From positions 186,001-250,000 of the forward strand of contig NZ_JQNK01000008.1 in NCBI RefSeq assembly GCF_000745215.1: DNA of 64,000 bases, read 5' to 3'. The first letter of the stretch is position 1. The number at the start of each line of letters is the position of its first letter. The notes under the pieces were generated by a model that did not search any database, was not told the DNA's origin, and saw only the letters and a program-made list of their open reading frames with translations. A program made the position numbers and the translations under genes. Below, piece by piece: positions 9,829-21,205 of the stretch. Source of the stretch: Methylosinus sp. PW1 (GTDB taxonomy: Bacteria > Pseudomonadota > Alphaproteobacteria > Rhizobiales > Beijerinckiaceae).

Positions 9829-10433
9829 CCCAAGAAACCACCGCAGCATCCGCCAAGAGGCGCCTTCATCCGGGACTGAAATTCGCGCTGGAGATGGGGC
9901 CGCTGGTCCTGTTCTTCATCGTCAATCAGAAGTTCGGCATCTTCCAGGCGACGGCGGCGCTGATGGTCGCCGTGGTGGCGACGCTCGCCGTCTCCTATTC
10001 CATCACGCGCCATTTGCCGACCATGCCGATGGTCACAGCGGTCTTCGTGCTCGTCTTCGGCTCCCTGACCTTCTTCTTGCAGGATGAGAATTTCATCAAG
10101 CTGAAGGTGACGATTCTTTATCTTCTGTTCGGCTCGGCGCTGCTCGGCGCGCTCTGGTTCGGCAAGCTGCTGCTGCCGGCGGTGTTCGAATCCGCCTTTC
10201 GGCTGGACGACGCCGGCTGGCGCAAGCTCACCTGGCGCTGGGCGCTCTTCTTCTTCTTCCTCGCCGCGCTCAACGAATTCGTGCGCCGCGGCTTTCCGAC
10301 CGACGTCTGGGTGAACTTCAAGGTCTTCGGCATTTTGCCGCTGACGCTGCTCTACGCTCTGTCGCAAATCCCGCTGATGATGCGCCACGAGCTGAAGGAG
10401 GACGTCGGCGAAGAGCCGGACAGCCATTTCTAG
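9825..10433 (+). CDS. yciB: YciB/IspZ family inner-membrane septation protein
   Basis: A 202-residue polytopic membrane protein of the intracellular-septation family. It contains five or more hydrophobic segments and the family motifs GPLVLFFIVNQKFGIFQATA, FLQDENFIKLKVTILYLLFG and LNEFVRRGFPTDVWVNFKVFG. Its ATG overlaps the ftsY stop, and ftsY-yciB is a conserved alphaproteobacterial pair. The role is in cell-envelope or septum integrity; the biochemical activity is unknown. Confidence 0.93.
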   Translation: MTQETTAASAKRRLHPGLKFALEMGPLVLFFIVNQKFGIFQATAALMVAVVATLAVSYSITRHLPTMPMVTAVFVLVFGSLTFFLQDENFIKLKVTILYLLFGSALLGALWFGKLLLPAVFESAFRLDDAGWRKLTWRWALFFFFLAALNEFVRRGFPTDVWVNFKVFGILPLTLLYALSQIPLMMRHELKEDVGEEPDSHF

Positions 10434-10574
10434 AGCGATCTCGTCCTGCTGAATTTTCTCTCTTTCTCGTCCGGCGCGCCTTGTGCGGTCTCGCACAGGC
10501 GCCCTCGGACGGCGGCGCTAATTGTCATGGCGTTCGCCGCCGATGCGGCCGTTCCGACGAGAAGGAAGCCCGAC

Positions 10575-10730
10575 ATGACCGAGTTCGCCCAGCTCTTCGC
10601 CGCTCTTGTGGCCGCGATCGTCATCGGCGCCGCTTTCTCGCTGCTCGATGTGGACGCGGCCGTCGCCTCGGCGCCGGCGGGCGCCGGCGCCGTCCATTCG
10701 GTGATCTGCGGCGGCGGCTGGTGCGGCTGA
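10575..10730 (+). CDS. Small membrane or exported peptide with Cys-Gly-rich tail (51 aa)
   Basis: Start MTEFAQLFAALVAAIVIGAA, preceded by GAAGGA 8 bases upstream. One hydrophobic helix (about residues 5-24) could be a signal peptide or membrane anchor; a short Ala/Gly stretch follows and the protein ends in VICGGGWCG with two cysteines. An in-frame ATG at 10527 would give 67 residues. I recognise no family. The next gene is an exported DsbA-like thiol oxidoreductase, so a disulfide in this tail is conceivable, but that is inference. Confidence 0.5.
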   Translation: MTEFAQLFAALVAAIVIGAAFSLLDVDAAVASAPAGAGAVHSVICGGGWCG

Positions 10731-10797
10731 AGGCGCACCCCAAAATCGCTTCTTTCTGTGCTAGCCGGGATGCGATCTCGATGTGGAGCGCATTCTC

Positions 10798-11505
10798 ATG
10801 GCCGAATATGAATTGCTTTCGTCGCTCAGCCGCCGTGTCCTGCTCGTCTCGCTCGCCGCAATGGCGGGGGGCGCGGTCTTCCGCCCGGCTCGGGCGCAGG
10901 AGAACTGCCTCTTTCCGATCATGGCGGACGATGGCCAGCCGATCGCCAATTATCGTCTGTCCTCGGAAGTCTCGCCTGCCGATCTTCCCGGCCTGCTCTG
11001 GCATGGGCCGGCCACCGCCGATGTAATCGTGTTCGAGTTCTTCGACTATAATTGCCCCTATTGCCGCAAGGCCGCGGGCGATCTCGACGCGCTCGTCGCC
11101 AAGGACAAGAATCTGCGGCTCGGGCTCGCCGACAACGCCATGCTCGGCCTCGGCTCCTTTCTGGCGGCGCGGGTGAAGCAGGCGGTGCTGCGCCTCTATG
11201 GCCCGGAGCGCGCCTATCAGTTCCACAAGCAACTGTTCGCGCATCGCGGCGCCATTGACGGGATCTCCGCTCTCGCGGTCGCCAAAGCCATGGGCCTCGA
11301 TACGTCCAAGATCGAGGAGTCGGCGAATTCGGAGATGATCGGCGGCGTGGTGAAGCGCCATGTCCAGCTCGGCGCCGATCTCGGCTTCGCGGCCTCGCCG
11401 TCCTTCGCCGTGAGCTCGGTCGGCGTGCTCGGCTATCCCGGTCCCAAATCGATGGCGCGCATGATCGCCGCCAGCCGCAAATGCGACGCGCCGGTCTGCG
11501 GCTGA
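10798..11505 (+). CDS. Exported DsbA-like thiol:disulfide oxidoreductase
   Basis: A 235-residue thioredoxin-fold protein with a signal sequence including SRRVLLVSLAAMAGG, which has a twin-arginine look, cut near ARAQE. The active site is CPYC (Cys 86/89) in FFDYNCPYCRKAAGDL, and the cis-Pro region is ASPSFAV. This is the DsbA/Com1-like group, so periplasmic disulfide formation or isomerisation is expected. A GTG at 10783 is an alternative start; the ATG at 10798 has GGAG about 10 bases upstream. Confidence 0.9.
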   Translation: MAEYELLSSLSRRVLLVSLAAMAGGAVFRPARAQENCLFPIMADDGQPIANYRLSSEVSPADLPGLLWHGPATADVIVFEFFDYNCPYCRKAAGDLDALVAKDKNLRLGLADNAMLGLGSFLAARVKQAVLRLYGPERAYQFHKQLFAHRGAIDGISALAVAKAMGLDTSKIEESANSEMIGGVVKRHVQLGADLGFAASPSFAVSSVGVLGYPGPKSMARMIAASRKCDAPVCG

Positions 11506-11577
11506 ACCGTTGCGCCGCTCTCGACTTTGCGGGCGATCTCTCGCAGATTGCGGCTCCGTTCCAGCCGAGACATTCCC

Positions 11578-11937
11578 ATGACCATTCGAACTATTTCCAT
11601 TTCGCTCGCCACCGAAGATGTTTCCCGTTCCGTCAAATTCTATGTCGAGGAGCTCGGCTTCGTCTGCCTGCTCAAATTGGAGGAGTTCGCGCGTGTGCGC
11701 TCGGGCGCGGCGGACATAATGCTCGTCTCTCCCAATGCGCATCGCGAATGGCGGGGGCCGCAGCTCACGGGGGCCATCTATCTCGGCGTCGACAATGTCG
11801 ATGAATTATGGGAACGGCTGAAGGATCGCGCGCGCATCGTCTATCCGATCGCGACCATGGATTATGGCGTGCGCGAGTTCGGCTTGCTGGACGACAGCGG
11901 CTATCAGCTCTCGCTGGCGCAGCCGGTCGCCGGCTGA
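11578..11937 (+). CDS. VOC family protein
   Basis: A 119-residue single VOC domain beginning MTIRTISISLATEDVSRSVK, with FYVEELGF, a central AIYLGVDNVDELWERLKDRA and the C-terminal YGVREFGLLDDSGYQLSLAQ. This resembles bleomycin-resistance or glyoxalase-like proteins. It is distinct from the VOC gene at 3.4 kb. The substrate is not predictable, and no operon partner is evident besides the thiol oxidoreductase about 70 bases upstream. Confidence 0.85.
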   Translation: MTIRTISISLATEDVSRSVKFYVEELGFVCLLKLEEFARVRSGAADIMLVSPNAHREWRGPQLTGAIYLGVDNVDELWERLKDRARIVYPIATMDYGVREFGLLDDSGYQLSLAQPVAG

Positions 11938-11953
11938 GCGAGAGAGGCGCGGA

Positions 11954-12265
11954 TCAGACCTGCTCTTCCGCGTCGATCTCATAGGCCGCGAGCCGGCGGT
12001 CGTGAACGCCGAGCGCCTCCCACGAGTCGCGCCATCGGCGCAAATGGGCGGATTCGAAATGCGCGCTCAGCGCCGCGCGGCTCTCCCATATTTCCGTCAC
12101 GCGGATGAGACCCGGCTCCAGCACGTCTTCCGCATAGGAATAGGCGAGGCAGCCCGCCTCCGCGCGGCTCGCGTGGATCATCGCCGCCATGGCCGGGCGC
12201 GCCCGCTCGAGCGCGCCCGGCGGGATGCGAATGGTTCCGACGATCAGAATTCGGTTCTGCGGCAT
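11954..12265 (-). CDS. Antibiotic biosynthesis monooxygenase (ABM/YgiN-like) family protein
   Basis: A 103-residue dimeric alpha-beta barrel type protein: ILIVGTIRIPPGALERARPA, EAGCLAYSYAEDVLEPGLIRVTEIW and SRAALSAHFESAHLRRW match the ABM domain. Relatives include quinol monooxygenases and heme-degrading enzymes, so a small-molecule oxygenase or quinone-related role is possible but not assigned. It converges on the VOC gene with only 16 bases between stops. Confidence 0.85.
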   Translation of the reverse strand: MPQNRILIVGTIRIPPGALERARPAMAAMIHASRAEAGCLAYSYAEDVLEPGLIRVTEIWESRAALSAHFESAHLRRWRDSWEALGVHDRRLAAYEIDAEEQV

Positions 12266-12398
12266 AGGAAGCCTCCATTCGTCGCGCGAAGCGCTGTCGC
12301 ATCATTGAAACAAACGTCGTGCAGTGATTATACTTCACGACGCCGGCGCCGCCGGCCATTGCGTGAAACGGCTTTCTCGCCTTCTTCCGGGCGCACCC

Positions 12399-13505
12399 AT
12401 GAAGCTCGCATCCTATAATCTCGAAAATCTCTTCCTACGCGCGCACGCGCTGAACGGCGAAAGCTGGTCCGAGGGCAAGAAGGCGCTGGAGGCGCAGGCC
12501 GAGCTCTCCGCCATTCTCGGCAAGCCCGTCTATACGGCCGCCGATAAGAAGAAGATCATCAAGCTGCTCGGCGAGCTGAAGCTCGAGAAATCCGATGATG
12601 GCGGGCCTTTCGCGATCCTGCGCCAAAATCGCGGCCATCTCGTCAAGCGCGCCAAGACTGGAATCGAGGTCGTCGCCGGCGGCCGCAATGATTGGATCGG
12701 CTGGGTCGAGCTGAAACGCGAGGAAGTGAATGAGGAGGCGACGCGCAACACGGCGCGCGTCATCATCGATGTCGACGCCGATGTGCTCGGCGTCATCGAG
12801 GCGGAGAGCCGGCCGGCGCTGGTGCGCTTCAACGACAATGTCATCAAGGGGGAGGGCGGCAAGCCCTACGCCCACGCCATGCTGATCGACGGCAATGACG
12901 ATCGCGGCATAGATGTCGGCCTCTATGCGCGCGCGGGCTATGAGATCGTCGCCATTCACAGCCATGTCGACGACGCCGACAACACTGGCCGCATCTTCAG
13001 CCGCGATTGCGCGCATTATGAAATCCGCACGCCCAAGGGCAATTTGCTGCATCTTCTGATCAATCATTTCAAGAGCAAGGGCTTCGGCTCGCAGACGACC
13101 TCCAACGCCAAGCGCGAGCGGCAGGCGGCGCGGGTGAAGCAGATTTACGACGCGCTGCGCAAGAGCGATGAGCATGTCGCCGTCATCGGCGATTTCAACG
13201 ACACGCCCGACGGCGCGCCGCTGGCGCCGCTGCTGCTCCAGACCGATTTGAAGGACATCAGCGAGCACGCACGCTTCGACGATGGTGGACGCCCCGGCAC
13301 TTTCGCCGCCGGCGCAGCGTCCAACAAGATCGACTATATTCTTCTGTCGCCGGCGCTATTCGCCGCGGCGAAAGGCGGCGGCATTTTCCGCAAGGGCGTA
13401 TGGGGCGGCAAGAACGGGACGCTCTTCCCGCATTACCCCGAGATCACCAAAGCCTCGGAGGCGGCCTCCGACCATGCGGCGATCTTCGCCGAGATCGACG
13501 TCTAG
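12399..13505 (+). CDS. Endonuclease/exonuclease/phosphatase (EEP) superfamily protein
   Basis: A 368-residue metal-dependent phosphodiesterase-like protein. It starts MKLASYNLENLFLRAHALNG (the family's NxEN metal-site motif) and shows VIEAESRPALVRFN, INHFKSKGFGSQ, IGDFNDTPDGAPL and the closing SDHAAIFAEIDV. No signal peptide is visible, so it is probably cytoplasmic. The substrate could be nucleic acid, a phosphoinositide-like or another phosphodiester; the sequence does not tell. Upstream in-frame ATGs exist, but the motif sits right at this start. Confidence 0.87.
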   Translation: MKLASYNLENLFLRAHALNGESWSEGKKALEAQAELSAILGKPVYTAADKKKIIKLLGELKLEKSDDGGPFAILRQNRGHLVKRAKTGIEVVAGGRNDWIGWVELKREEVNEEATRNTARVIIDVDADVLGVIEAESRPALVRFNDNVIKGEGGKPYAHAMLIDGNDDRGIDVGLYARAGYEIVAIHSHVDDADNTGRIFSRDCAHYEIRTPKGNLLHLLINHFKSKGFGSQTTSNAKRERQAARVKQIYDALRKSDEHVAVIGDFNDTPDGAPLAPLLLQTDLKDISEHARFDDGGRPGTFAAGAASNKIDYILLSPALFAAAKGGGIFRKGVWGGKNGTLFPHYPEITKASEAASDHAAIFAEIDV

Positions 13506-13603
13506 AGGTCTGCGTCATTCGAGCTGAGGAGCCGAGCGACGCCGGTTCGGCGCGCTCGTCCGGTAAGACCGCGCCTGCGGGCGAAGGGGCGCCGCCTCGT
13601 TCC

Positions 13604-13631
13604 CGCCCGGCGTGAGCGCGGGCGTTTTCTA
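13604..13631 (+). terminator. Probable rho-independent terminator
   Basis: Stem CGCCCG / CGGGCG with a 9-base loop, followed at once by TTTTCTATT, about 100 bases after the EEP phosphodiesterase stop. Confidence 0.55.
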
Positions 13632-13701
13632 TTCGTCAACCATAAAAAATGCTTCAGATTTACGATTAAAATTCAGGGTTTATTCTTCGCCTGGTTCAGC
13701 T

Positions 13702-13764
13702 AGAGCGTTTCCAGCCGAAGTGGATGCCGGTTCGGCGTGGGAAACGCGTTGAAGCAGTCTAGAG
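13702..13764. repeat. Rhizobiales-type intergenic palindromic repeat
   Basis: Nested inverted repeats GCGTTTCC (13705-13712) / GGAAACGC (13740-13747) and GCCGAA (13714-13719) / TTCGGC (13731-13736), followed by CTAGAGCA. The arrangement matches a repeat often seen between genes in rhizobial genomes (GAGCGTTTnC...GAAGTGGAnnCCGGTTCG). Apart from this, the terminator hairpin at 13604 and an AT-rich stretch at 13635-13690, the interval 13506-13812 holds no gene. Confidence 0.65.
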
Positions 13765-13812
13765 CAAGATGATCGCGCCGGCCCTCGGGCGGCGCGACGG
13801 GCGGTGCGTTTC

Positions 13813-14634
13813 ATGTCCAAAAGAGTCTCCTGTCTCCTCGCCATTCTTCTTTCGTCTTCGGTCGGCGCAGCCGCCGCGGCTCCGCGCGTCATCACCGGAA
13901 TCGGCGAGCGCGAGGCCGGCCGGCTCTTTCCGGCCGAGGAGCCGGCGCCCGAGCCGGCCTATGTCGCGCCGTCGCCGCCGGCCGCTCCGATCGCGCCGCC
14001 GGCTCCCGCCTATGTCGCGCCGCAGCCGCGCGTGGCGATGGCGCGCGCCGAGCCTTCCGCGGCCCCCGGCGCCTATGGCGGCGGCTTCATCGAGCTGCTC
14101 GTCACCGGCCAGACGCCGCAGCCGCAGCCGCAAGCAGGTCGTCGCGTCGCGGCCCTCGGCGCGGGCGAGGCCATTGTCCAGCGCCAGATCGATCCGGTCT
14201 TTCTCCGCACCGAGGTCGATTACGCCGGCGCCGAGCGTCCCGGCACGATCGTCATCGATTCGGAGAACAAGTTTCTCTATCTCGTGCAGGGCGGCGGACG
14301 CGCGCTGCGCTATGGCATAGGCGTCGGTCGTCCGGGCTTCACCTGGGCCGGCGTCAAGACCATCTCCCGCAAGGCGGAATGGCCGGATTGGACGCCCCCC
14401 GGCGAGATGCTGGCCCGTCGTCCCGATCTGCCGCGCCATATGGACGGCGGGCCGGCCAATCCGCTCGGCGCGCGCGCAATGTATCTCGGCTCCTCGCTCT
14501 ACCGCATCCACGGCACCAACGAGCCCTACACGATCGGCCAGAACGTCTCCTCCGGCTGCATTCGCATGATGAACGACGATGTGGCCGATCTCTATGATCG
14601 CGTCCATGTCGGAACCAAGGTTGTGGTTCGTTGA
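13813..14634 (+). CDS. L,D-transpeptidase (YkuD domain), exported
   Basis: A 273-residue protein with a signal peptide (MSKRVSCLLAILLSSSVGAA), a Pro/Ala-rich linker of about 80 residues, and a C-terminal YkuD domain. The catalytic region is HGTNEP...SSGCIRM with the nucleophilic Cys. It forms 3-3 peptidoglycan crosslinks or attaches outer-membrane proteins to the cell wall in the periplasm. A GTG three codons earlier (13804) is an alternative start. The substrate-entry pattern YGIGVGRPGFTWAG is typical of alphaproteobacterial members. Confidence 0.93.
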   Translation: MSKRVSCLLAILLSSSVGAAAAAPRVITGIGEREAGRLFPAEEPAPEPAYVAPSPPAAPIAPPAPAYVAPQPRVAMARAEPSAAPGAYGGGFIELLVTGQTPQPQPQAGRRVAALGAGEAIVQRQIDPVFLRTEVDYAGAERPGTIVIDSENKFLYLVQGGGRALRYGIGVGRPGFTWAGVKTISRKAEWPDWTPPGEMLARRPDLPRHMDGGPANPLGARAMYLGSSLYRIHGTNEPYTIGQNVSSGCIRMMNDDVADLYDRVHVGTKVVVR

Positions 14635-14761
14635 CTCTGGCGAGCGATCGCCCATGGCGGAACAGCCGTCGCGCGCCTATCTCACGAGGCGCGCAGACGG
14701 TTGCAAAACAGCCGGCTTCGGGCGATAGCTGCCATTCGTTTTCTTCGAAAGGGGCCGATTC

Positions 14762-14905
14762 TTGCCCAGCCTCATCCGCTTTTTGGTCATTGTCGGCGTG
14801 CTCGCGGCTCTCGCCTATGCGGGGATGCTGGCGATCGTGGCCTATGTCTCGCCGCAGCCGCGCGAGATGACGCAGACGATCGCGCCGCAGCGCCTCAACA
14901 AGTGA
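14762..14905 (+). CDS. Small single-pass membrane protein (47 aa) upstream of xerD
   Basis: TTG start preceded by AAGGGG with an 8-base spacer. The product starts (M)PSLIRFLVIVGVLAALAYAG, has one membrane helix (about residues 5-28) and ends REMTQTIAPQRLNK. I recall near-identical short proteins with an REM(S/T)xTIPPxRLxK tail in front of xerD in rhizobia; their function is unknown. It ends 10 bases before the xerD start, which suggests cotranscription. Confidence 0.75.
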   Translation: MPSLIRFLVIVGVLAALAYAGMLAIVAYVSPQPREMTQTIAPQRLNK

Positions 14906-14915
14906 GACCTTCAGA

Positions 14916-15866
14916 ATGGGCGACGGCAAGCGCCATCCGCTGATCGCCGCCTTTCTCGACATGCTGGCCGCCGAGCGCGGCGCCGCGCGCAACACGCTCG
15001 ACGCCTATCGCCGCGACCTCGAAGATTATTTCGAATTTTTGAAGAAATCCGGCACCGATCCGCTGCGCGCCGACACGGATGGCCTGCGCGCCTATCTCGC
15101 GGCGCTGGAGGCGCGCGGCATGACCGGCGCGACCGCCGCGCGGCGGCTCTCGGCGCTGAAGCAGTTTCATAAATTCCTCTATGTCGACCGCTGTCGCGCC
15201 GATGATCCGGCGGCGGCGCTCGAAGGGCCGCGTCGCCATCGCAGCGCGCCGGATATTCTCTCGGTGGACGAGGTGACGCGCCTTCTGGACACGGCGCGGG
15301 AGGGGATAGACGACGAGTCGCGTCCTCTCGGCGAGCGTATGCGCGCCGCGCGCCTCCACGCCGCGCTCGAGACTCTCTACGCCAGCGGCCTGCGCGTGTC
15401 GGAGCTGGTTTCTCTGCCGGCGAGCGCGGCGCGCGCGCGCGAGCCTTTCGTCACCGTGCGCGGCAAGGGCGCGAAAGAGCGTCTCGTGCCGCTCTCCGAG
15501 CAGGCGCGCGCCGCGCTTCACGCCTATCGCGCGCTGCTCGTTAAACATTCGCCGGGGCTCGCGGCCTCGCCTTTCCTGTTTCCGTCCGATGCGGCGGAAG
15601 GGCATCTCACGCGCCAGGCCTTTGCGCGCGATCTCAAAAGCGCCGCCGCCGCCGCGGGGCTTCCGTCGCGCGACATCAGCCCGCATGGGCTGCGCCACGC
15701 CTTCGCCAGCCATCTTCTGCAAAATGGCGCGGATTTGCGCGTCGTGCAGGAATTGCTCGGCCACGCCGATATTTCGACGACGCAGATCTACACGCATGTG
15801 CTGGACGAGCGCATCCGCGCCATGGTGCGCGACCTGCATCCGTTGAACATGGCGAGTAGCGAGTAG
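14916..15866 (+). CDS. xerD: Site-specific tyrosine recombinase XerD
   Basis: A 316-residue tyrosine recombinase that resolves chromosome dimers at dif with XerC. The N-terminal SAM-like core-binding domain (IAAFLDMLAAERGAARNTLDAYRRDL) is followed by a catalytic domain with Arg in ASGLRVSELV, Lys in VRGKGAKERLVP, HGLRHAFASHLLQNGAD, the LLGHADISTTQIYTHV segment with the nucleophile Tyr, and DLHPLN at the end. Its length and chromosomal context argue for the housekeeping enzyme, not a phage integrase. The last codons lie inside a 7-bp tandem repeat. Confidence 0.94.
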   Translation: MGDGKRHPLIAAFLDMLAAERGAARNTLDAYRRDLEDYFEFLKKSGTDPLRADTDGLRAYLAALEARGMTGATAARRLSALKQFHKFLYVDRCRADDPAAALEGPRRHRSAPDILSVDEVTRLLDTAREGIDDESRPLGERMRAARLHAALETLYASGLRVSELVSLPASAARAREPFVTVRGKGAKERLVPLSEQARAALHAYRALLVKHSPGLAASPFLFPSDAAEGHLTRQAFARDLKSAAAAAGLPSRDISPHGLRHAFASHLLQNGADLRVVQELLGHADISTTQIYTHVLDERIRAMVRDLHPLNMASSE

Positions 15867-15909
15867 CGAGTAGGGGGCGGTCGCCTGTGGGCGACTATTC
15901 GCTATTCGC
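15852..15909. repeat. 7-bp tandem repeat forming a long hairpin at the xerD 3' end
   Basis: Three copies of GCGAGTA (15852-15872) overlap the xerD stop. The sequence at 15895-15909 (CTATTCGCTATTCGC) pairs over 15 bp with two copies in RNA, allowing two G-U pairs. It sits between xerD and the convergent hydrolase, which stops at 15910. It may act as a two-way terminator. Confidence 0.65.
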
Positions 15910-16788
15910 TCACCCCATTCTCTCCACGAAATCCCCGATCGCCCGGATCGTCCCCTCATCCAGCAGCAGCGGCGCATGGCCTTGCCCCGGCACGGTGAGC
16001 CGCTCGAGCAGCGGATGGCCGTCGGCCATGGCCGCGAAGGTCTCCGCCGAGAGAAGATCGGAATTGCCGCCGCGGATGACGAGCGTCGGCACGGCGGCCA
16101 TGGCCTTCCATTCGTCGTGGAGCAGAATCGGCCCGCTGTCCGGCCCCACCTCGTCGAGCGTATGCGAGAGCGCGGGATCATAGCGCAGCTGCAGATGTCC
16201 GTCGGTCTCGACGAAGGTCGTGCGCGCCCATTCCTCCCATTCCGCCTGGCCGAGGCTGGTGAATTGCGGTCCGGCGATGAGCTTCAGCGCGGCGAGAGCG
16301 ATGGCCATCGTCGCCGAGCCCGGCTGACGGCCGACATAGCCCTTTATGCGGCGCAGCCCGCCGGCGTCGATCACCGGGCCGATGTCGTTGACGACCGCGG
16401 CCTGCAAAATCTCCGGCCTTCGCGCCGAAAAGCGCATCACATGAATGCCGCCGCGCGAGGTGCCGACGAAAATCGCTTTTTCGACGCCGGCCGCCGCGAG
16501 CGTGGCCAGAATGTCTTCCTCCTCGACATCGAGGCTGTAACGCGTCCAGTCCTCGTCCCAGTCGGAGAGGCCGCGGCCGCGATAGTCGAGCGCCAGCACG
16601 CGGCGTCCGCGCTCGGCCAGCGCTCGCGCCAGAGCGTCGAAATCCAATGCCGTGCGCGTGAGCCCGGCCAGGCAGACGACCGGAATGGCCGCGCCGTCGC
16701 TCGCCGGAGCGTAATCGACATAGTGGAGCCGCAGCCCATCCTCCGCAGTGAGAAATCGGCTTTCGCGCCGCACGCTCTGCTCCGCCAT
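15910..16788 (-). CDS. Alpha/beta hydrolase
   Basis: A 292-residue alpha/beta-fold hydrolase. Visible: oxyanion region VVCLAGLTRTALDFDALARAL, LDYRGRGLSDWDEDW, nucleophile elbow GTSRGG (Ser), and the C-terminal catalytic His in VPGQGHAPLLLDEGTI. No signal peptide, so probably cytoplasmic. The family covers esterases, lactonases and C-C hydrolases; the substrate is unknown. It occupies the position where mdh-sucC would be expected in many alphaproteobacteria. Confidence 0.9.
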   Translation of the reverse strand: MAEQSVRRESRFLTAEDGLRLHYVDYAPASDGAAIPVVCLAGLTRTALDFDALARALAERGRRVLALDYRGRGLSDWDEDWTRYSLDVEEEDILATLAAAGVEKAIFVGTSRGGIHVMRFSARRPEILQAAVVNDIGPVIDAGGLRRIKGYVGRQPGSATMAIALAALKLIAGPQFTSLGQAEWEEWARTTFVETDGHLQLRYDPALSHTLDEVGPDSGPILLHDEWKAMAAVPTLVIRGGNSDLLSAETFAAMADGHPLLERLTVPGQGHAPLLLDEGTIRAIGDFVERMG

Positions 16789-17132
16789 CCGCGTCCTCGG
16801 TATTGGCCTCTCGCCTGTGCGGCGGGCCTTCCGCGGATATAGGCGCCGCGGCGCCGGAATGTCTTCCCCCGCCCGGGCGGCGCCTAGAAATTCTCCCGCC
16901 TTGGCGGCGGCTGCGCATTCTGCCGCTATTTCGCGCAGGAGCCGAGCCCGCTTCCGCGCCAGTCAGCCTTGATGCGCGCGTCGTTTCTCAATAATTTGCG
17001 TTTTACCGCTCTTCGAAACGGCAAATAGCTCGTTTCGAGCGAGCAGATCGTCGCGCCGTCCGTGTTTCGAGCGGGCGCGCTTCCCGAATAAGACTGGCGG
17101 CGCTATTGCGCCCCGACGCCCCAGGGGCTCGA
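16789..17132 (+). other. Intergenic region before sucD
   Basis: A 344-base gap between the divergent hydrolase and sucD. No open frame with convincing codon use or start site was found. A lower-GC patch at about 16985-17035 probably holds the suc promoter; no operator can be named. Confidence 0.5.
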
Positions 17133-18017
17133 ATGTCCGTCCTCATCGACAAGAACACCAAGGTCATCTGTCAAGGCTTTACCGGCAAGACCGGCACTTT
17201 CCACTCGGAGCAGGCGGTGCGTTACGGCACGCTCATGGTCGGCGGCGTCTCGCCCGGCAAGGGCGGCTCGACGCATCTCGACCTTCCCGTCTTCGACACT
17301 GTGGCGCAAGCGCGGGAAAAGACCGGCGCCGACGCTTCGGTCATCTATGTGCCGCCGCCGGGCGCGGCCGACGCCATTTGCGAGGCGATCGATGCCGAGA
17401 TCCCCCTCATCGTCGCCATCACCGAGGGCGTTCCGGTCCACGACATGATTCGCGTCAAGCGCGCGCTGTCGGGCTCCAAATCCCGCCTCATCGGCCCCAA
17501 TTGCCCGGGCGTCGTCACCGCGGGCGAGAGCAAGATCGGCATCATGCCCGGCAATATTTTCAGCCAGGGCTCCGTCGGCGTCGTCTCGCGCTCCGGCACG
17601 CTGACCTATGAGGCCGTGTTCCAGACGACTCGCGAGGGTCTCGGCCAGACCAGCGCTGTCGGAATCGGCGGCGATCCGGTCAAGGGAACCGACTTCATCG
17701 AGGTCTTAGAGTTGTTTCTGGCCGACGAAGCCACCAAATCCATCATCATGATCGGCGAGATCGGCGGCTCCGCGGAAGAGGACGCGGCCCAATTCTTGAT
17801 CGACGAGGCCAAGCGGGGCCGCAAGAAGCCGATGGTCGGCTTCATCGCGGGCCGCACCGCCCCTCCCGGGCGGCGCATGGGCCACGCCGGCGCGATCGTC
17901 TCTGGCGGCAAAGGCGACGCCGAGAGCAAGATCGCGGCGATGGAATCTGCCGGGATCGTGGTCTCGCCGTCGCCGGCGCGGCTCGGCAAGACTTTGGTCG
18001 AAACGCTGAGCCGCTGA
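17133..18017 (+). CDS. sucD: Succinyl-CoA synthetase alpha subunit
   Basis: A 294-residue subunit that, with SucC, interconverts succinyl-CoA and succinate with nucleotide phosphorylation. The CoA-binding Rossmann segment ([16 protein letters not shown]), [21 protein letters not shown] and the phospho-His loop [11 protein letters not shown] (His 251) are intact. The start [10 protein letters not shown] follows AGGGG. Unusually no sucC lies upstream, so the beta subunit must be encoded elsewhere. Pairing with a malate-CoA ligase beta subunit is an alternative, but the sucAB linkage favours the TCA enzyme. Confidence 0.95.
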   Translation: MSVLIDKNTKVICQGFTGKTGTFHSEQAVRYGTLMVGGVSPGKGGSTHLDLPVFDTVAQAREKTGADASVIYVPPPGAADAICEAIDAEIPLIVAITEGVPVHDMIRVKRALSGSKSRLIGPNCPGVVTAGESKIGIMPGNIFSQGSVGVVSRSGTLTYEAVFQTTREGLGQTSAVGIGGDPVKGTDFIEVLELFLADEATKSIIMIGEIGGSAEEDAAQFLIDEAKRGRKKPMVGFIAGRTAPPGRRMGHAGAIVSGGKGDAESKIAAMESAGIVVSPSPARLGKTLVETLSR

Positions 18018-18152
18018 GGTTCGGCGACAATGCGCGTCGGCGAATCGCCGGCGCGTCCCCCGAAAAAAGAGCGCGGGGCGAAATCTTTAAAGAATTGTCA
18101 AAATGATTTCGCTCAACTTCGAGAAGTTTCGGCGCTCGGGAGACTGAACAGA

Positions 18153-21203
<3,051 letters not shown>

Positions 21204-21205
21204 TC

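Noticed and set aside
14916..15866. Integrase of a mobile element
   Set aside because: No attachment-site repeats, no cargo and no excisionase; the length and motifs fit housekeeping XerD.
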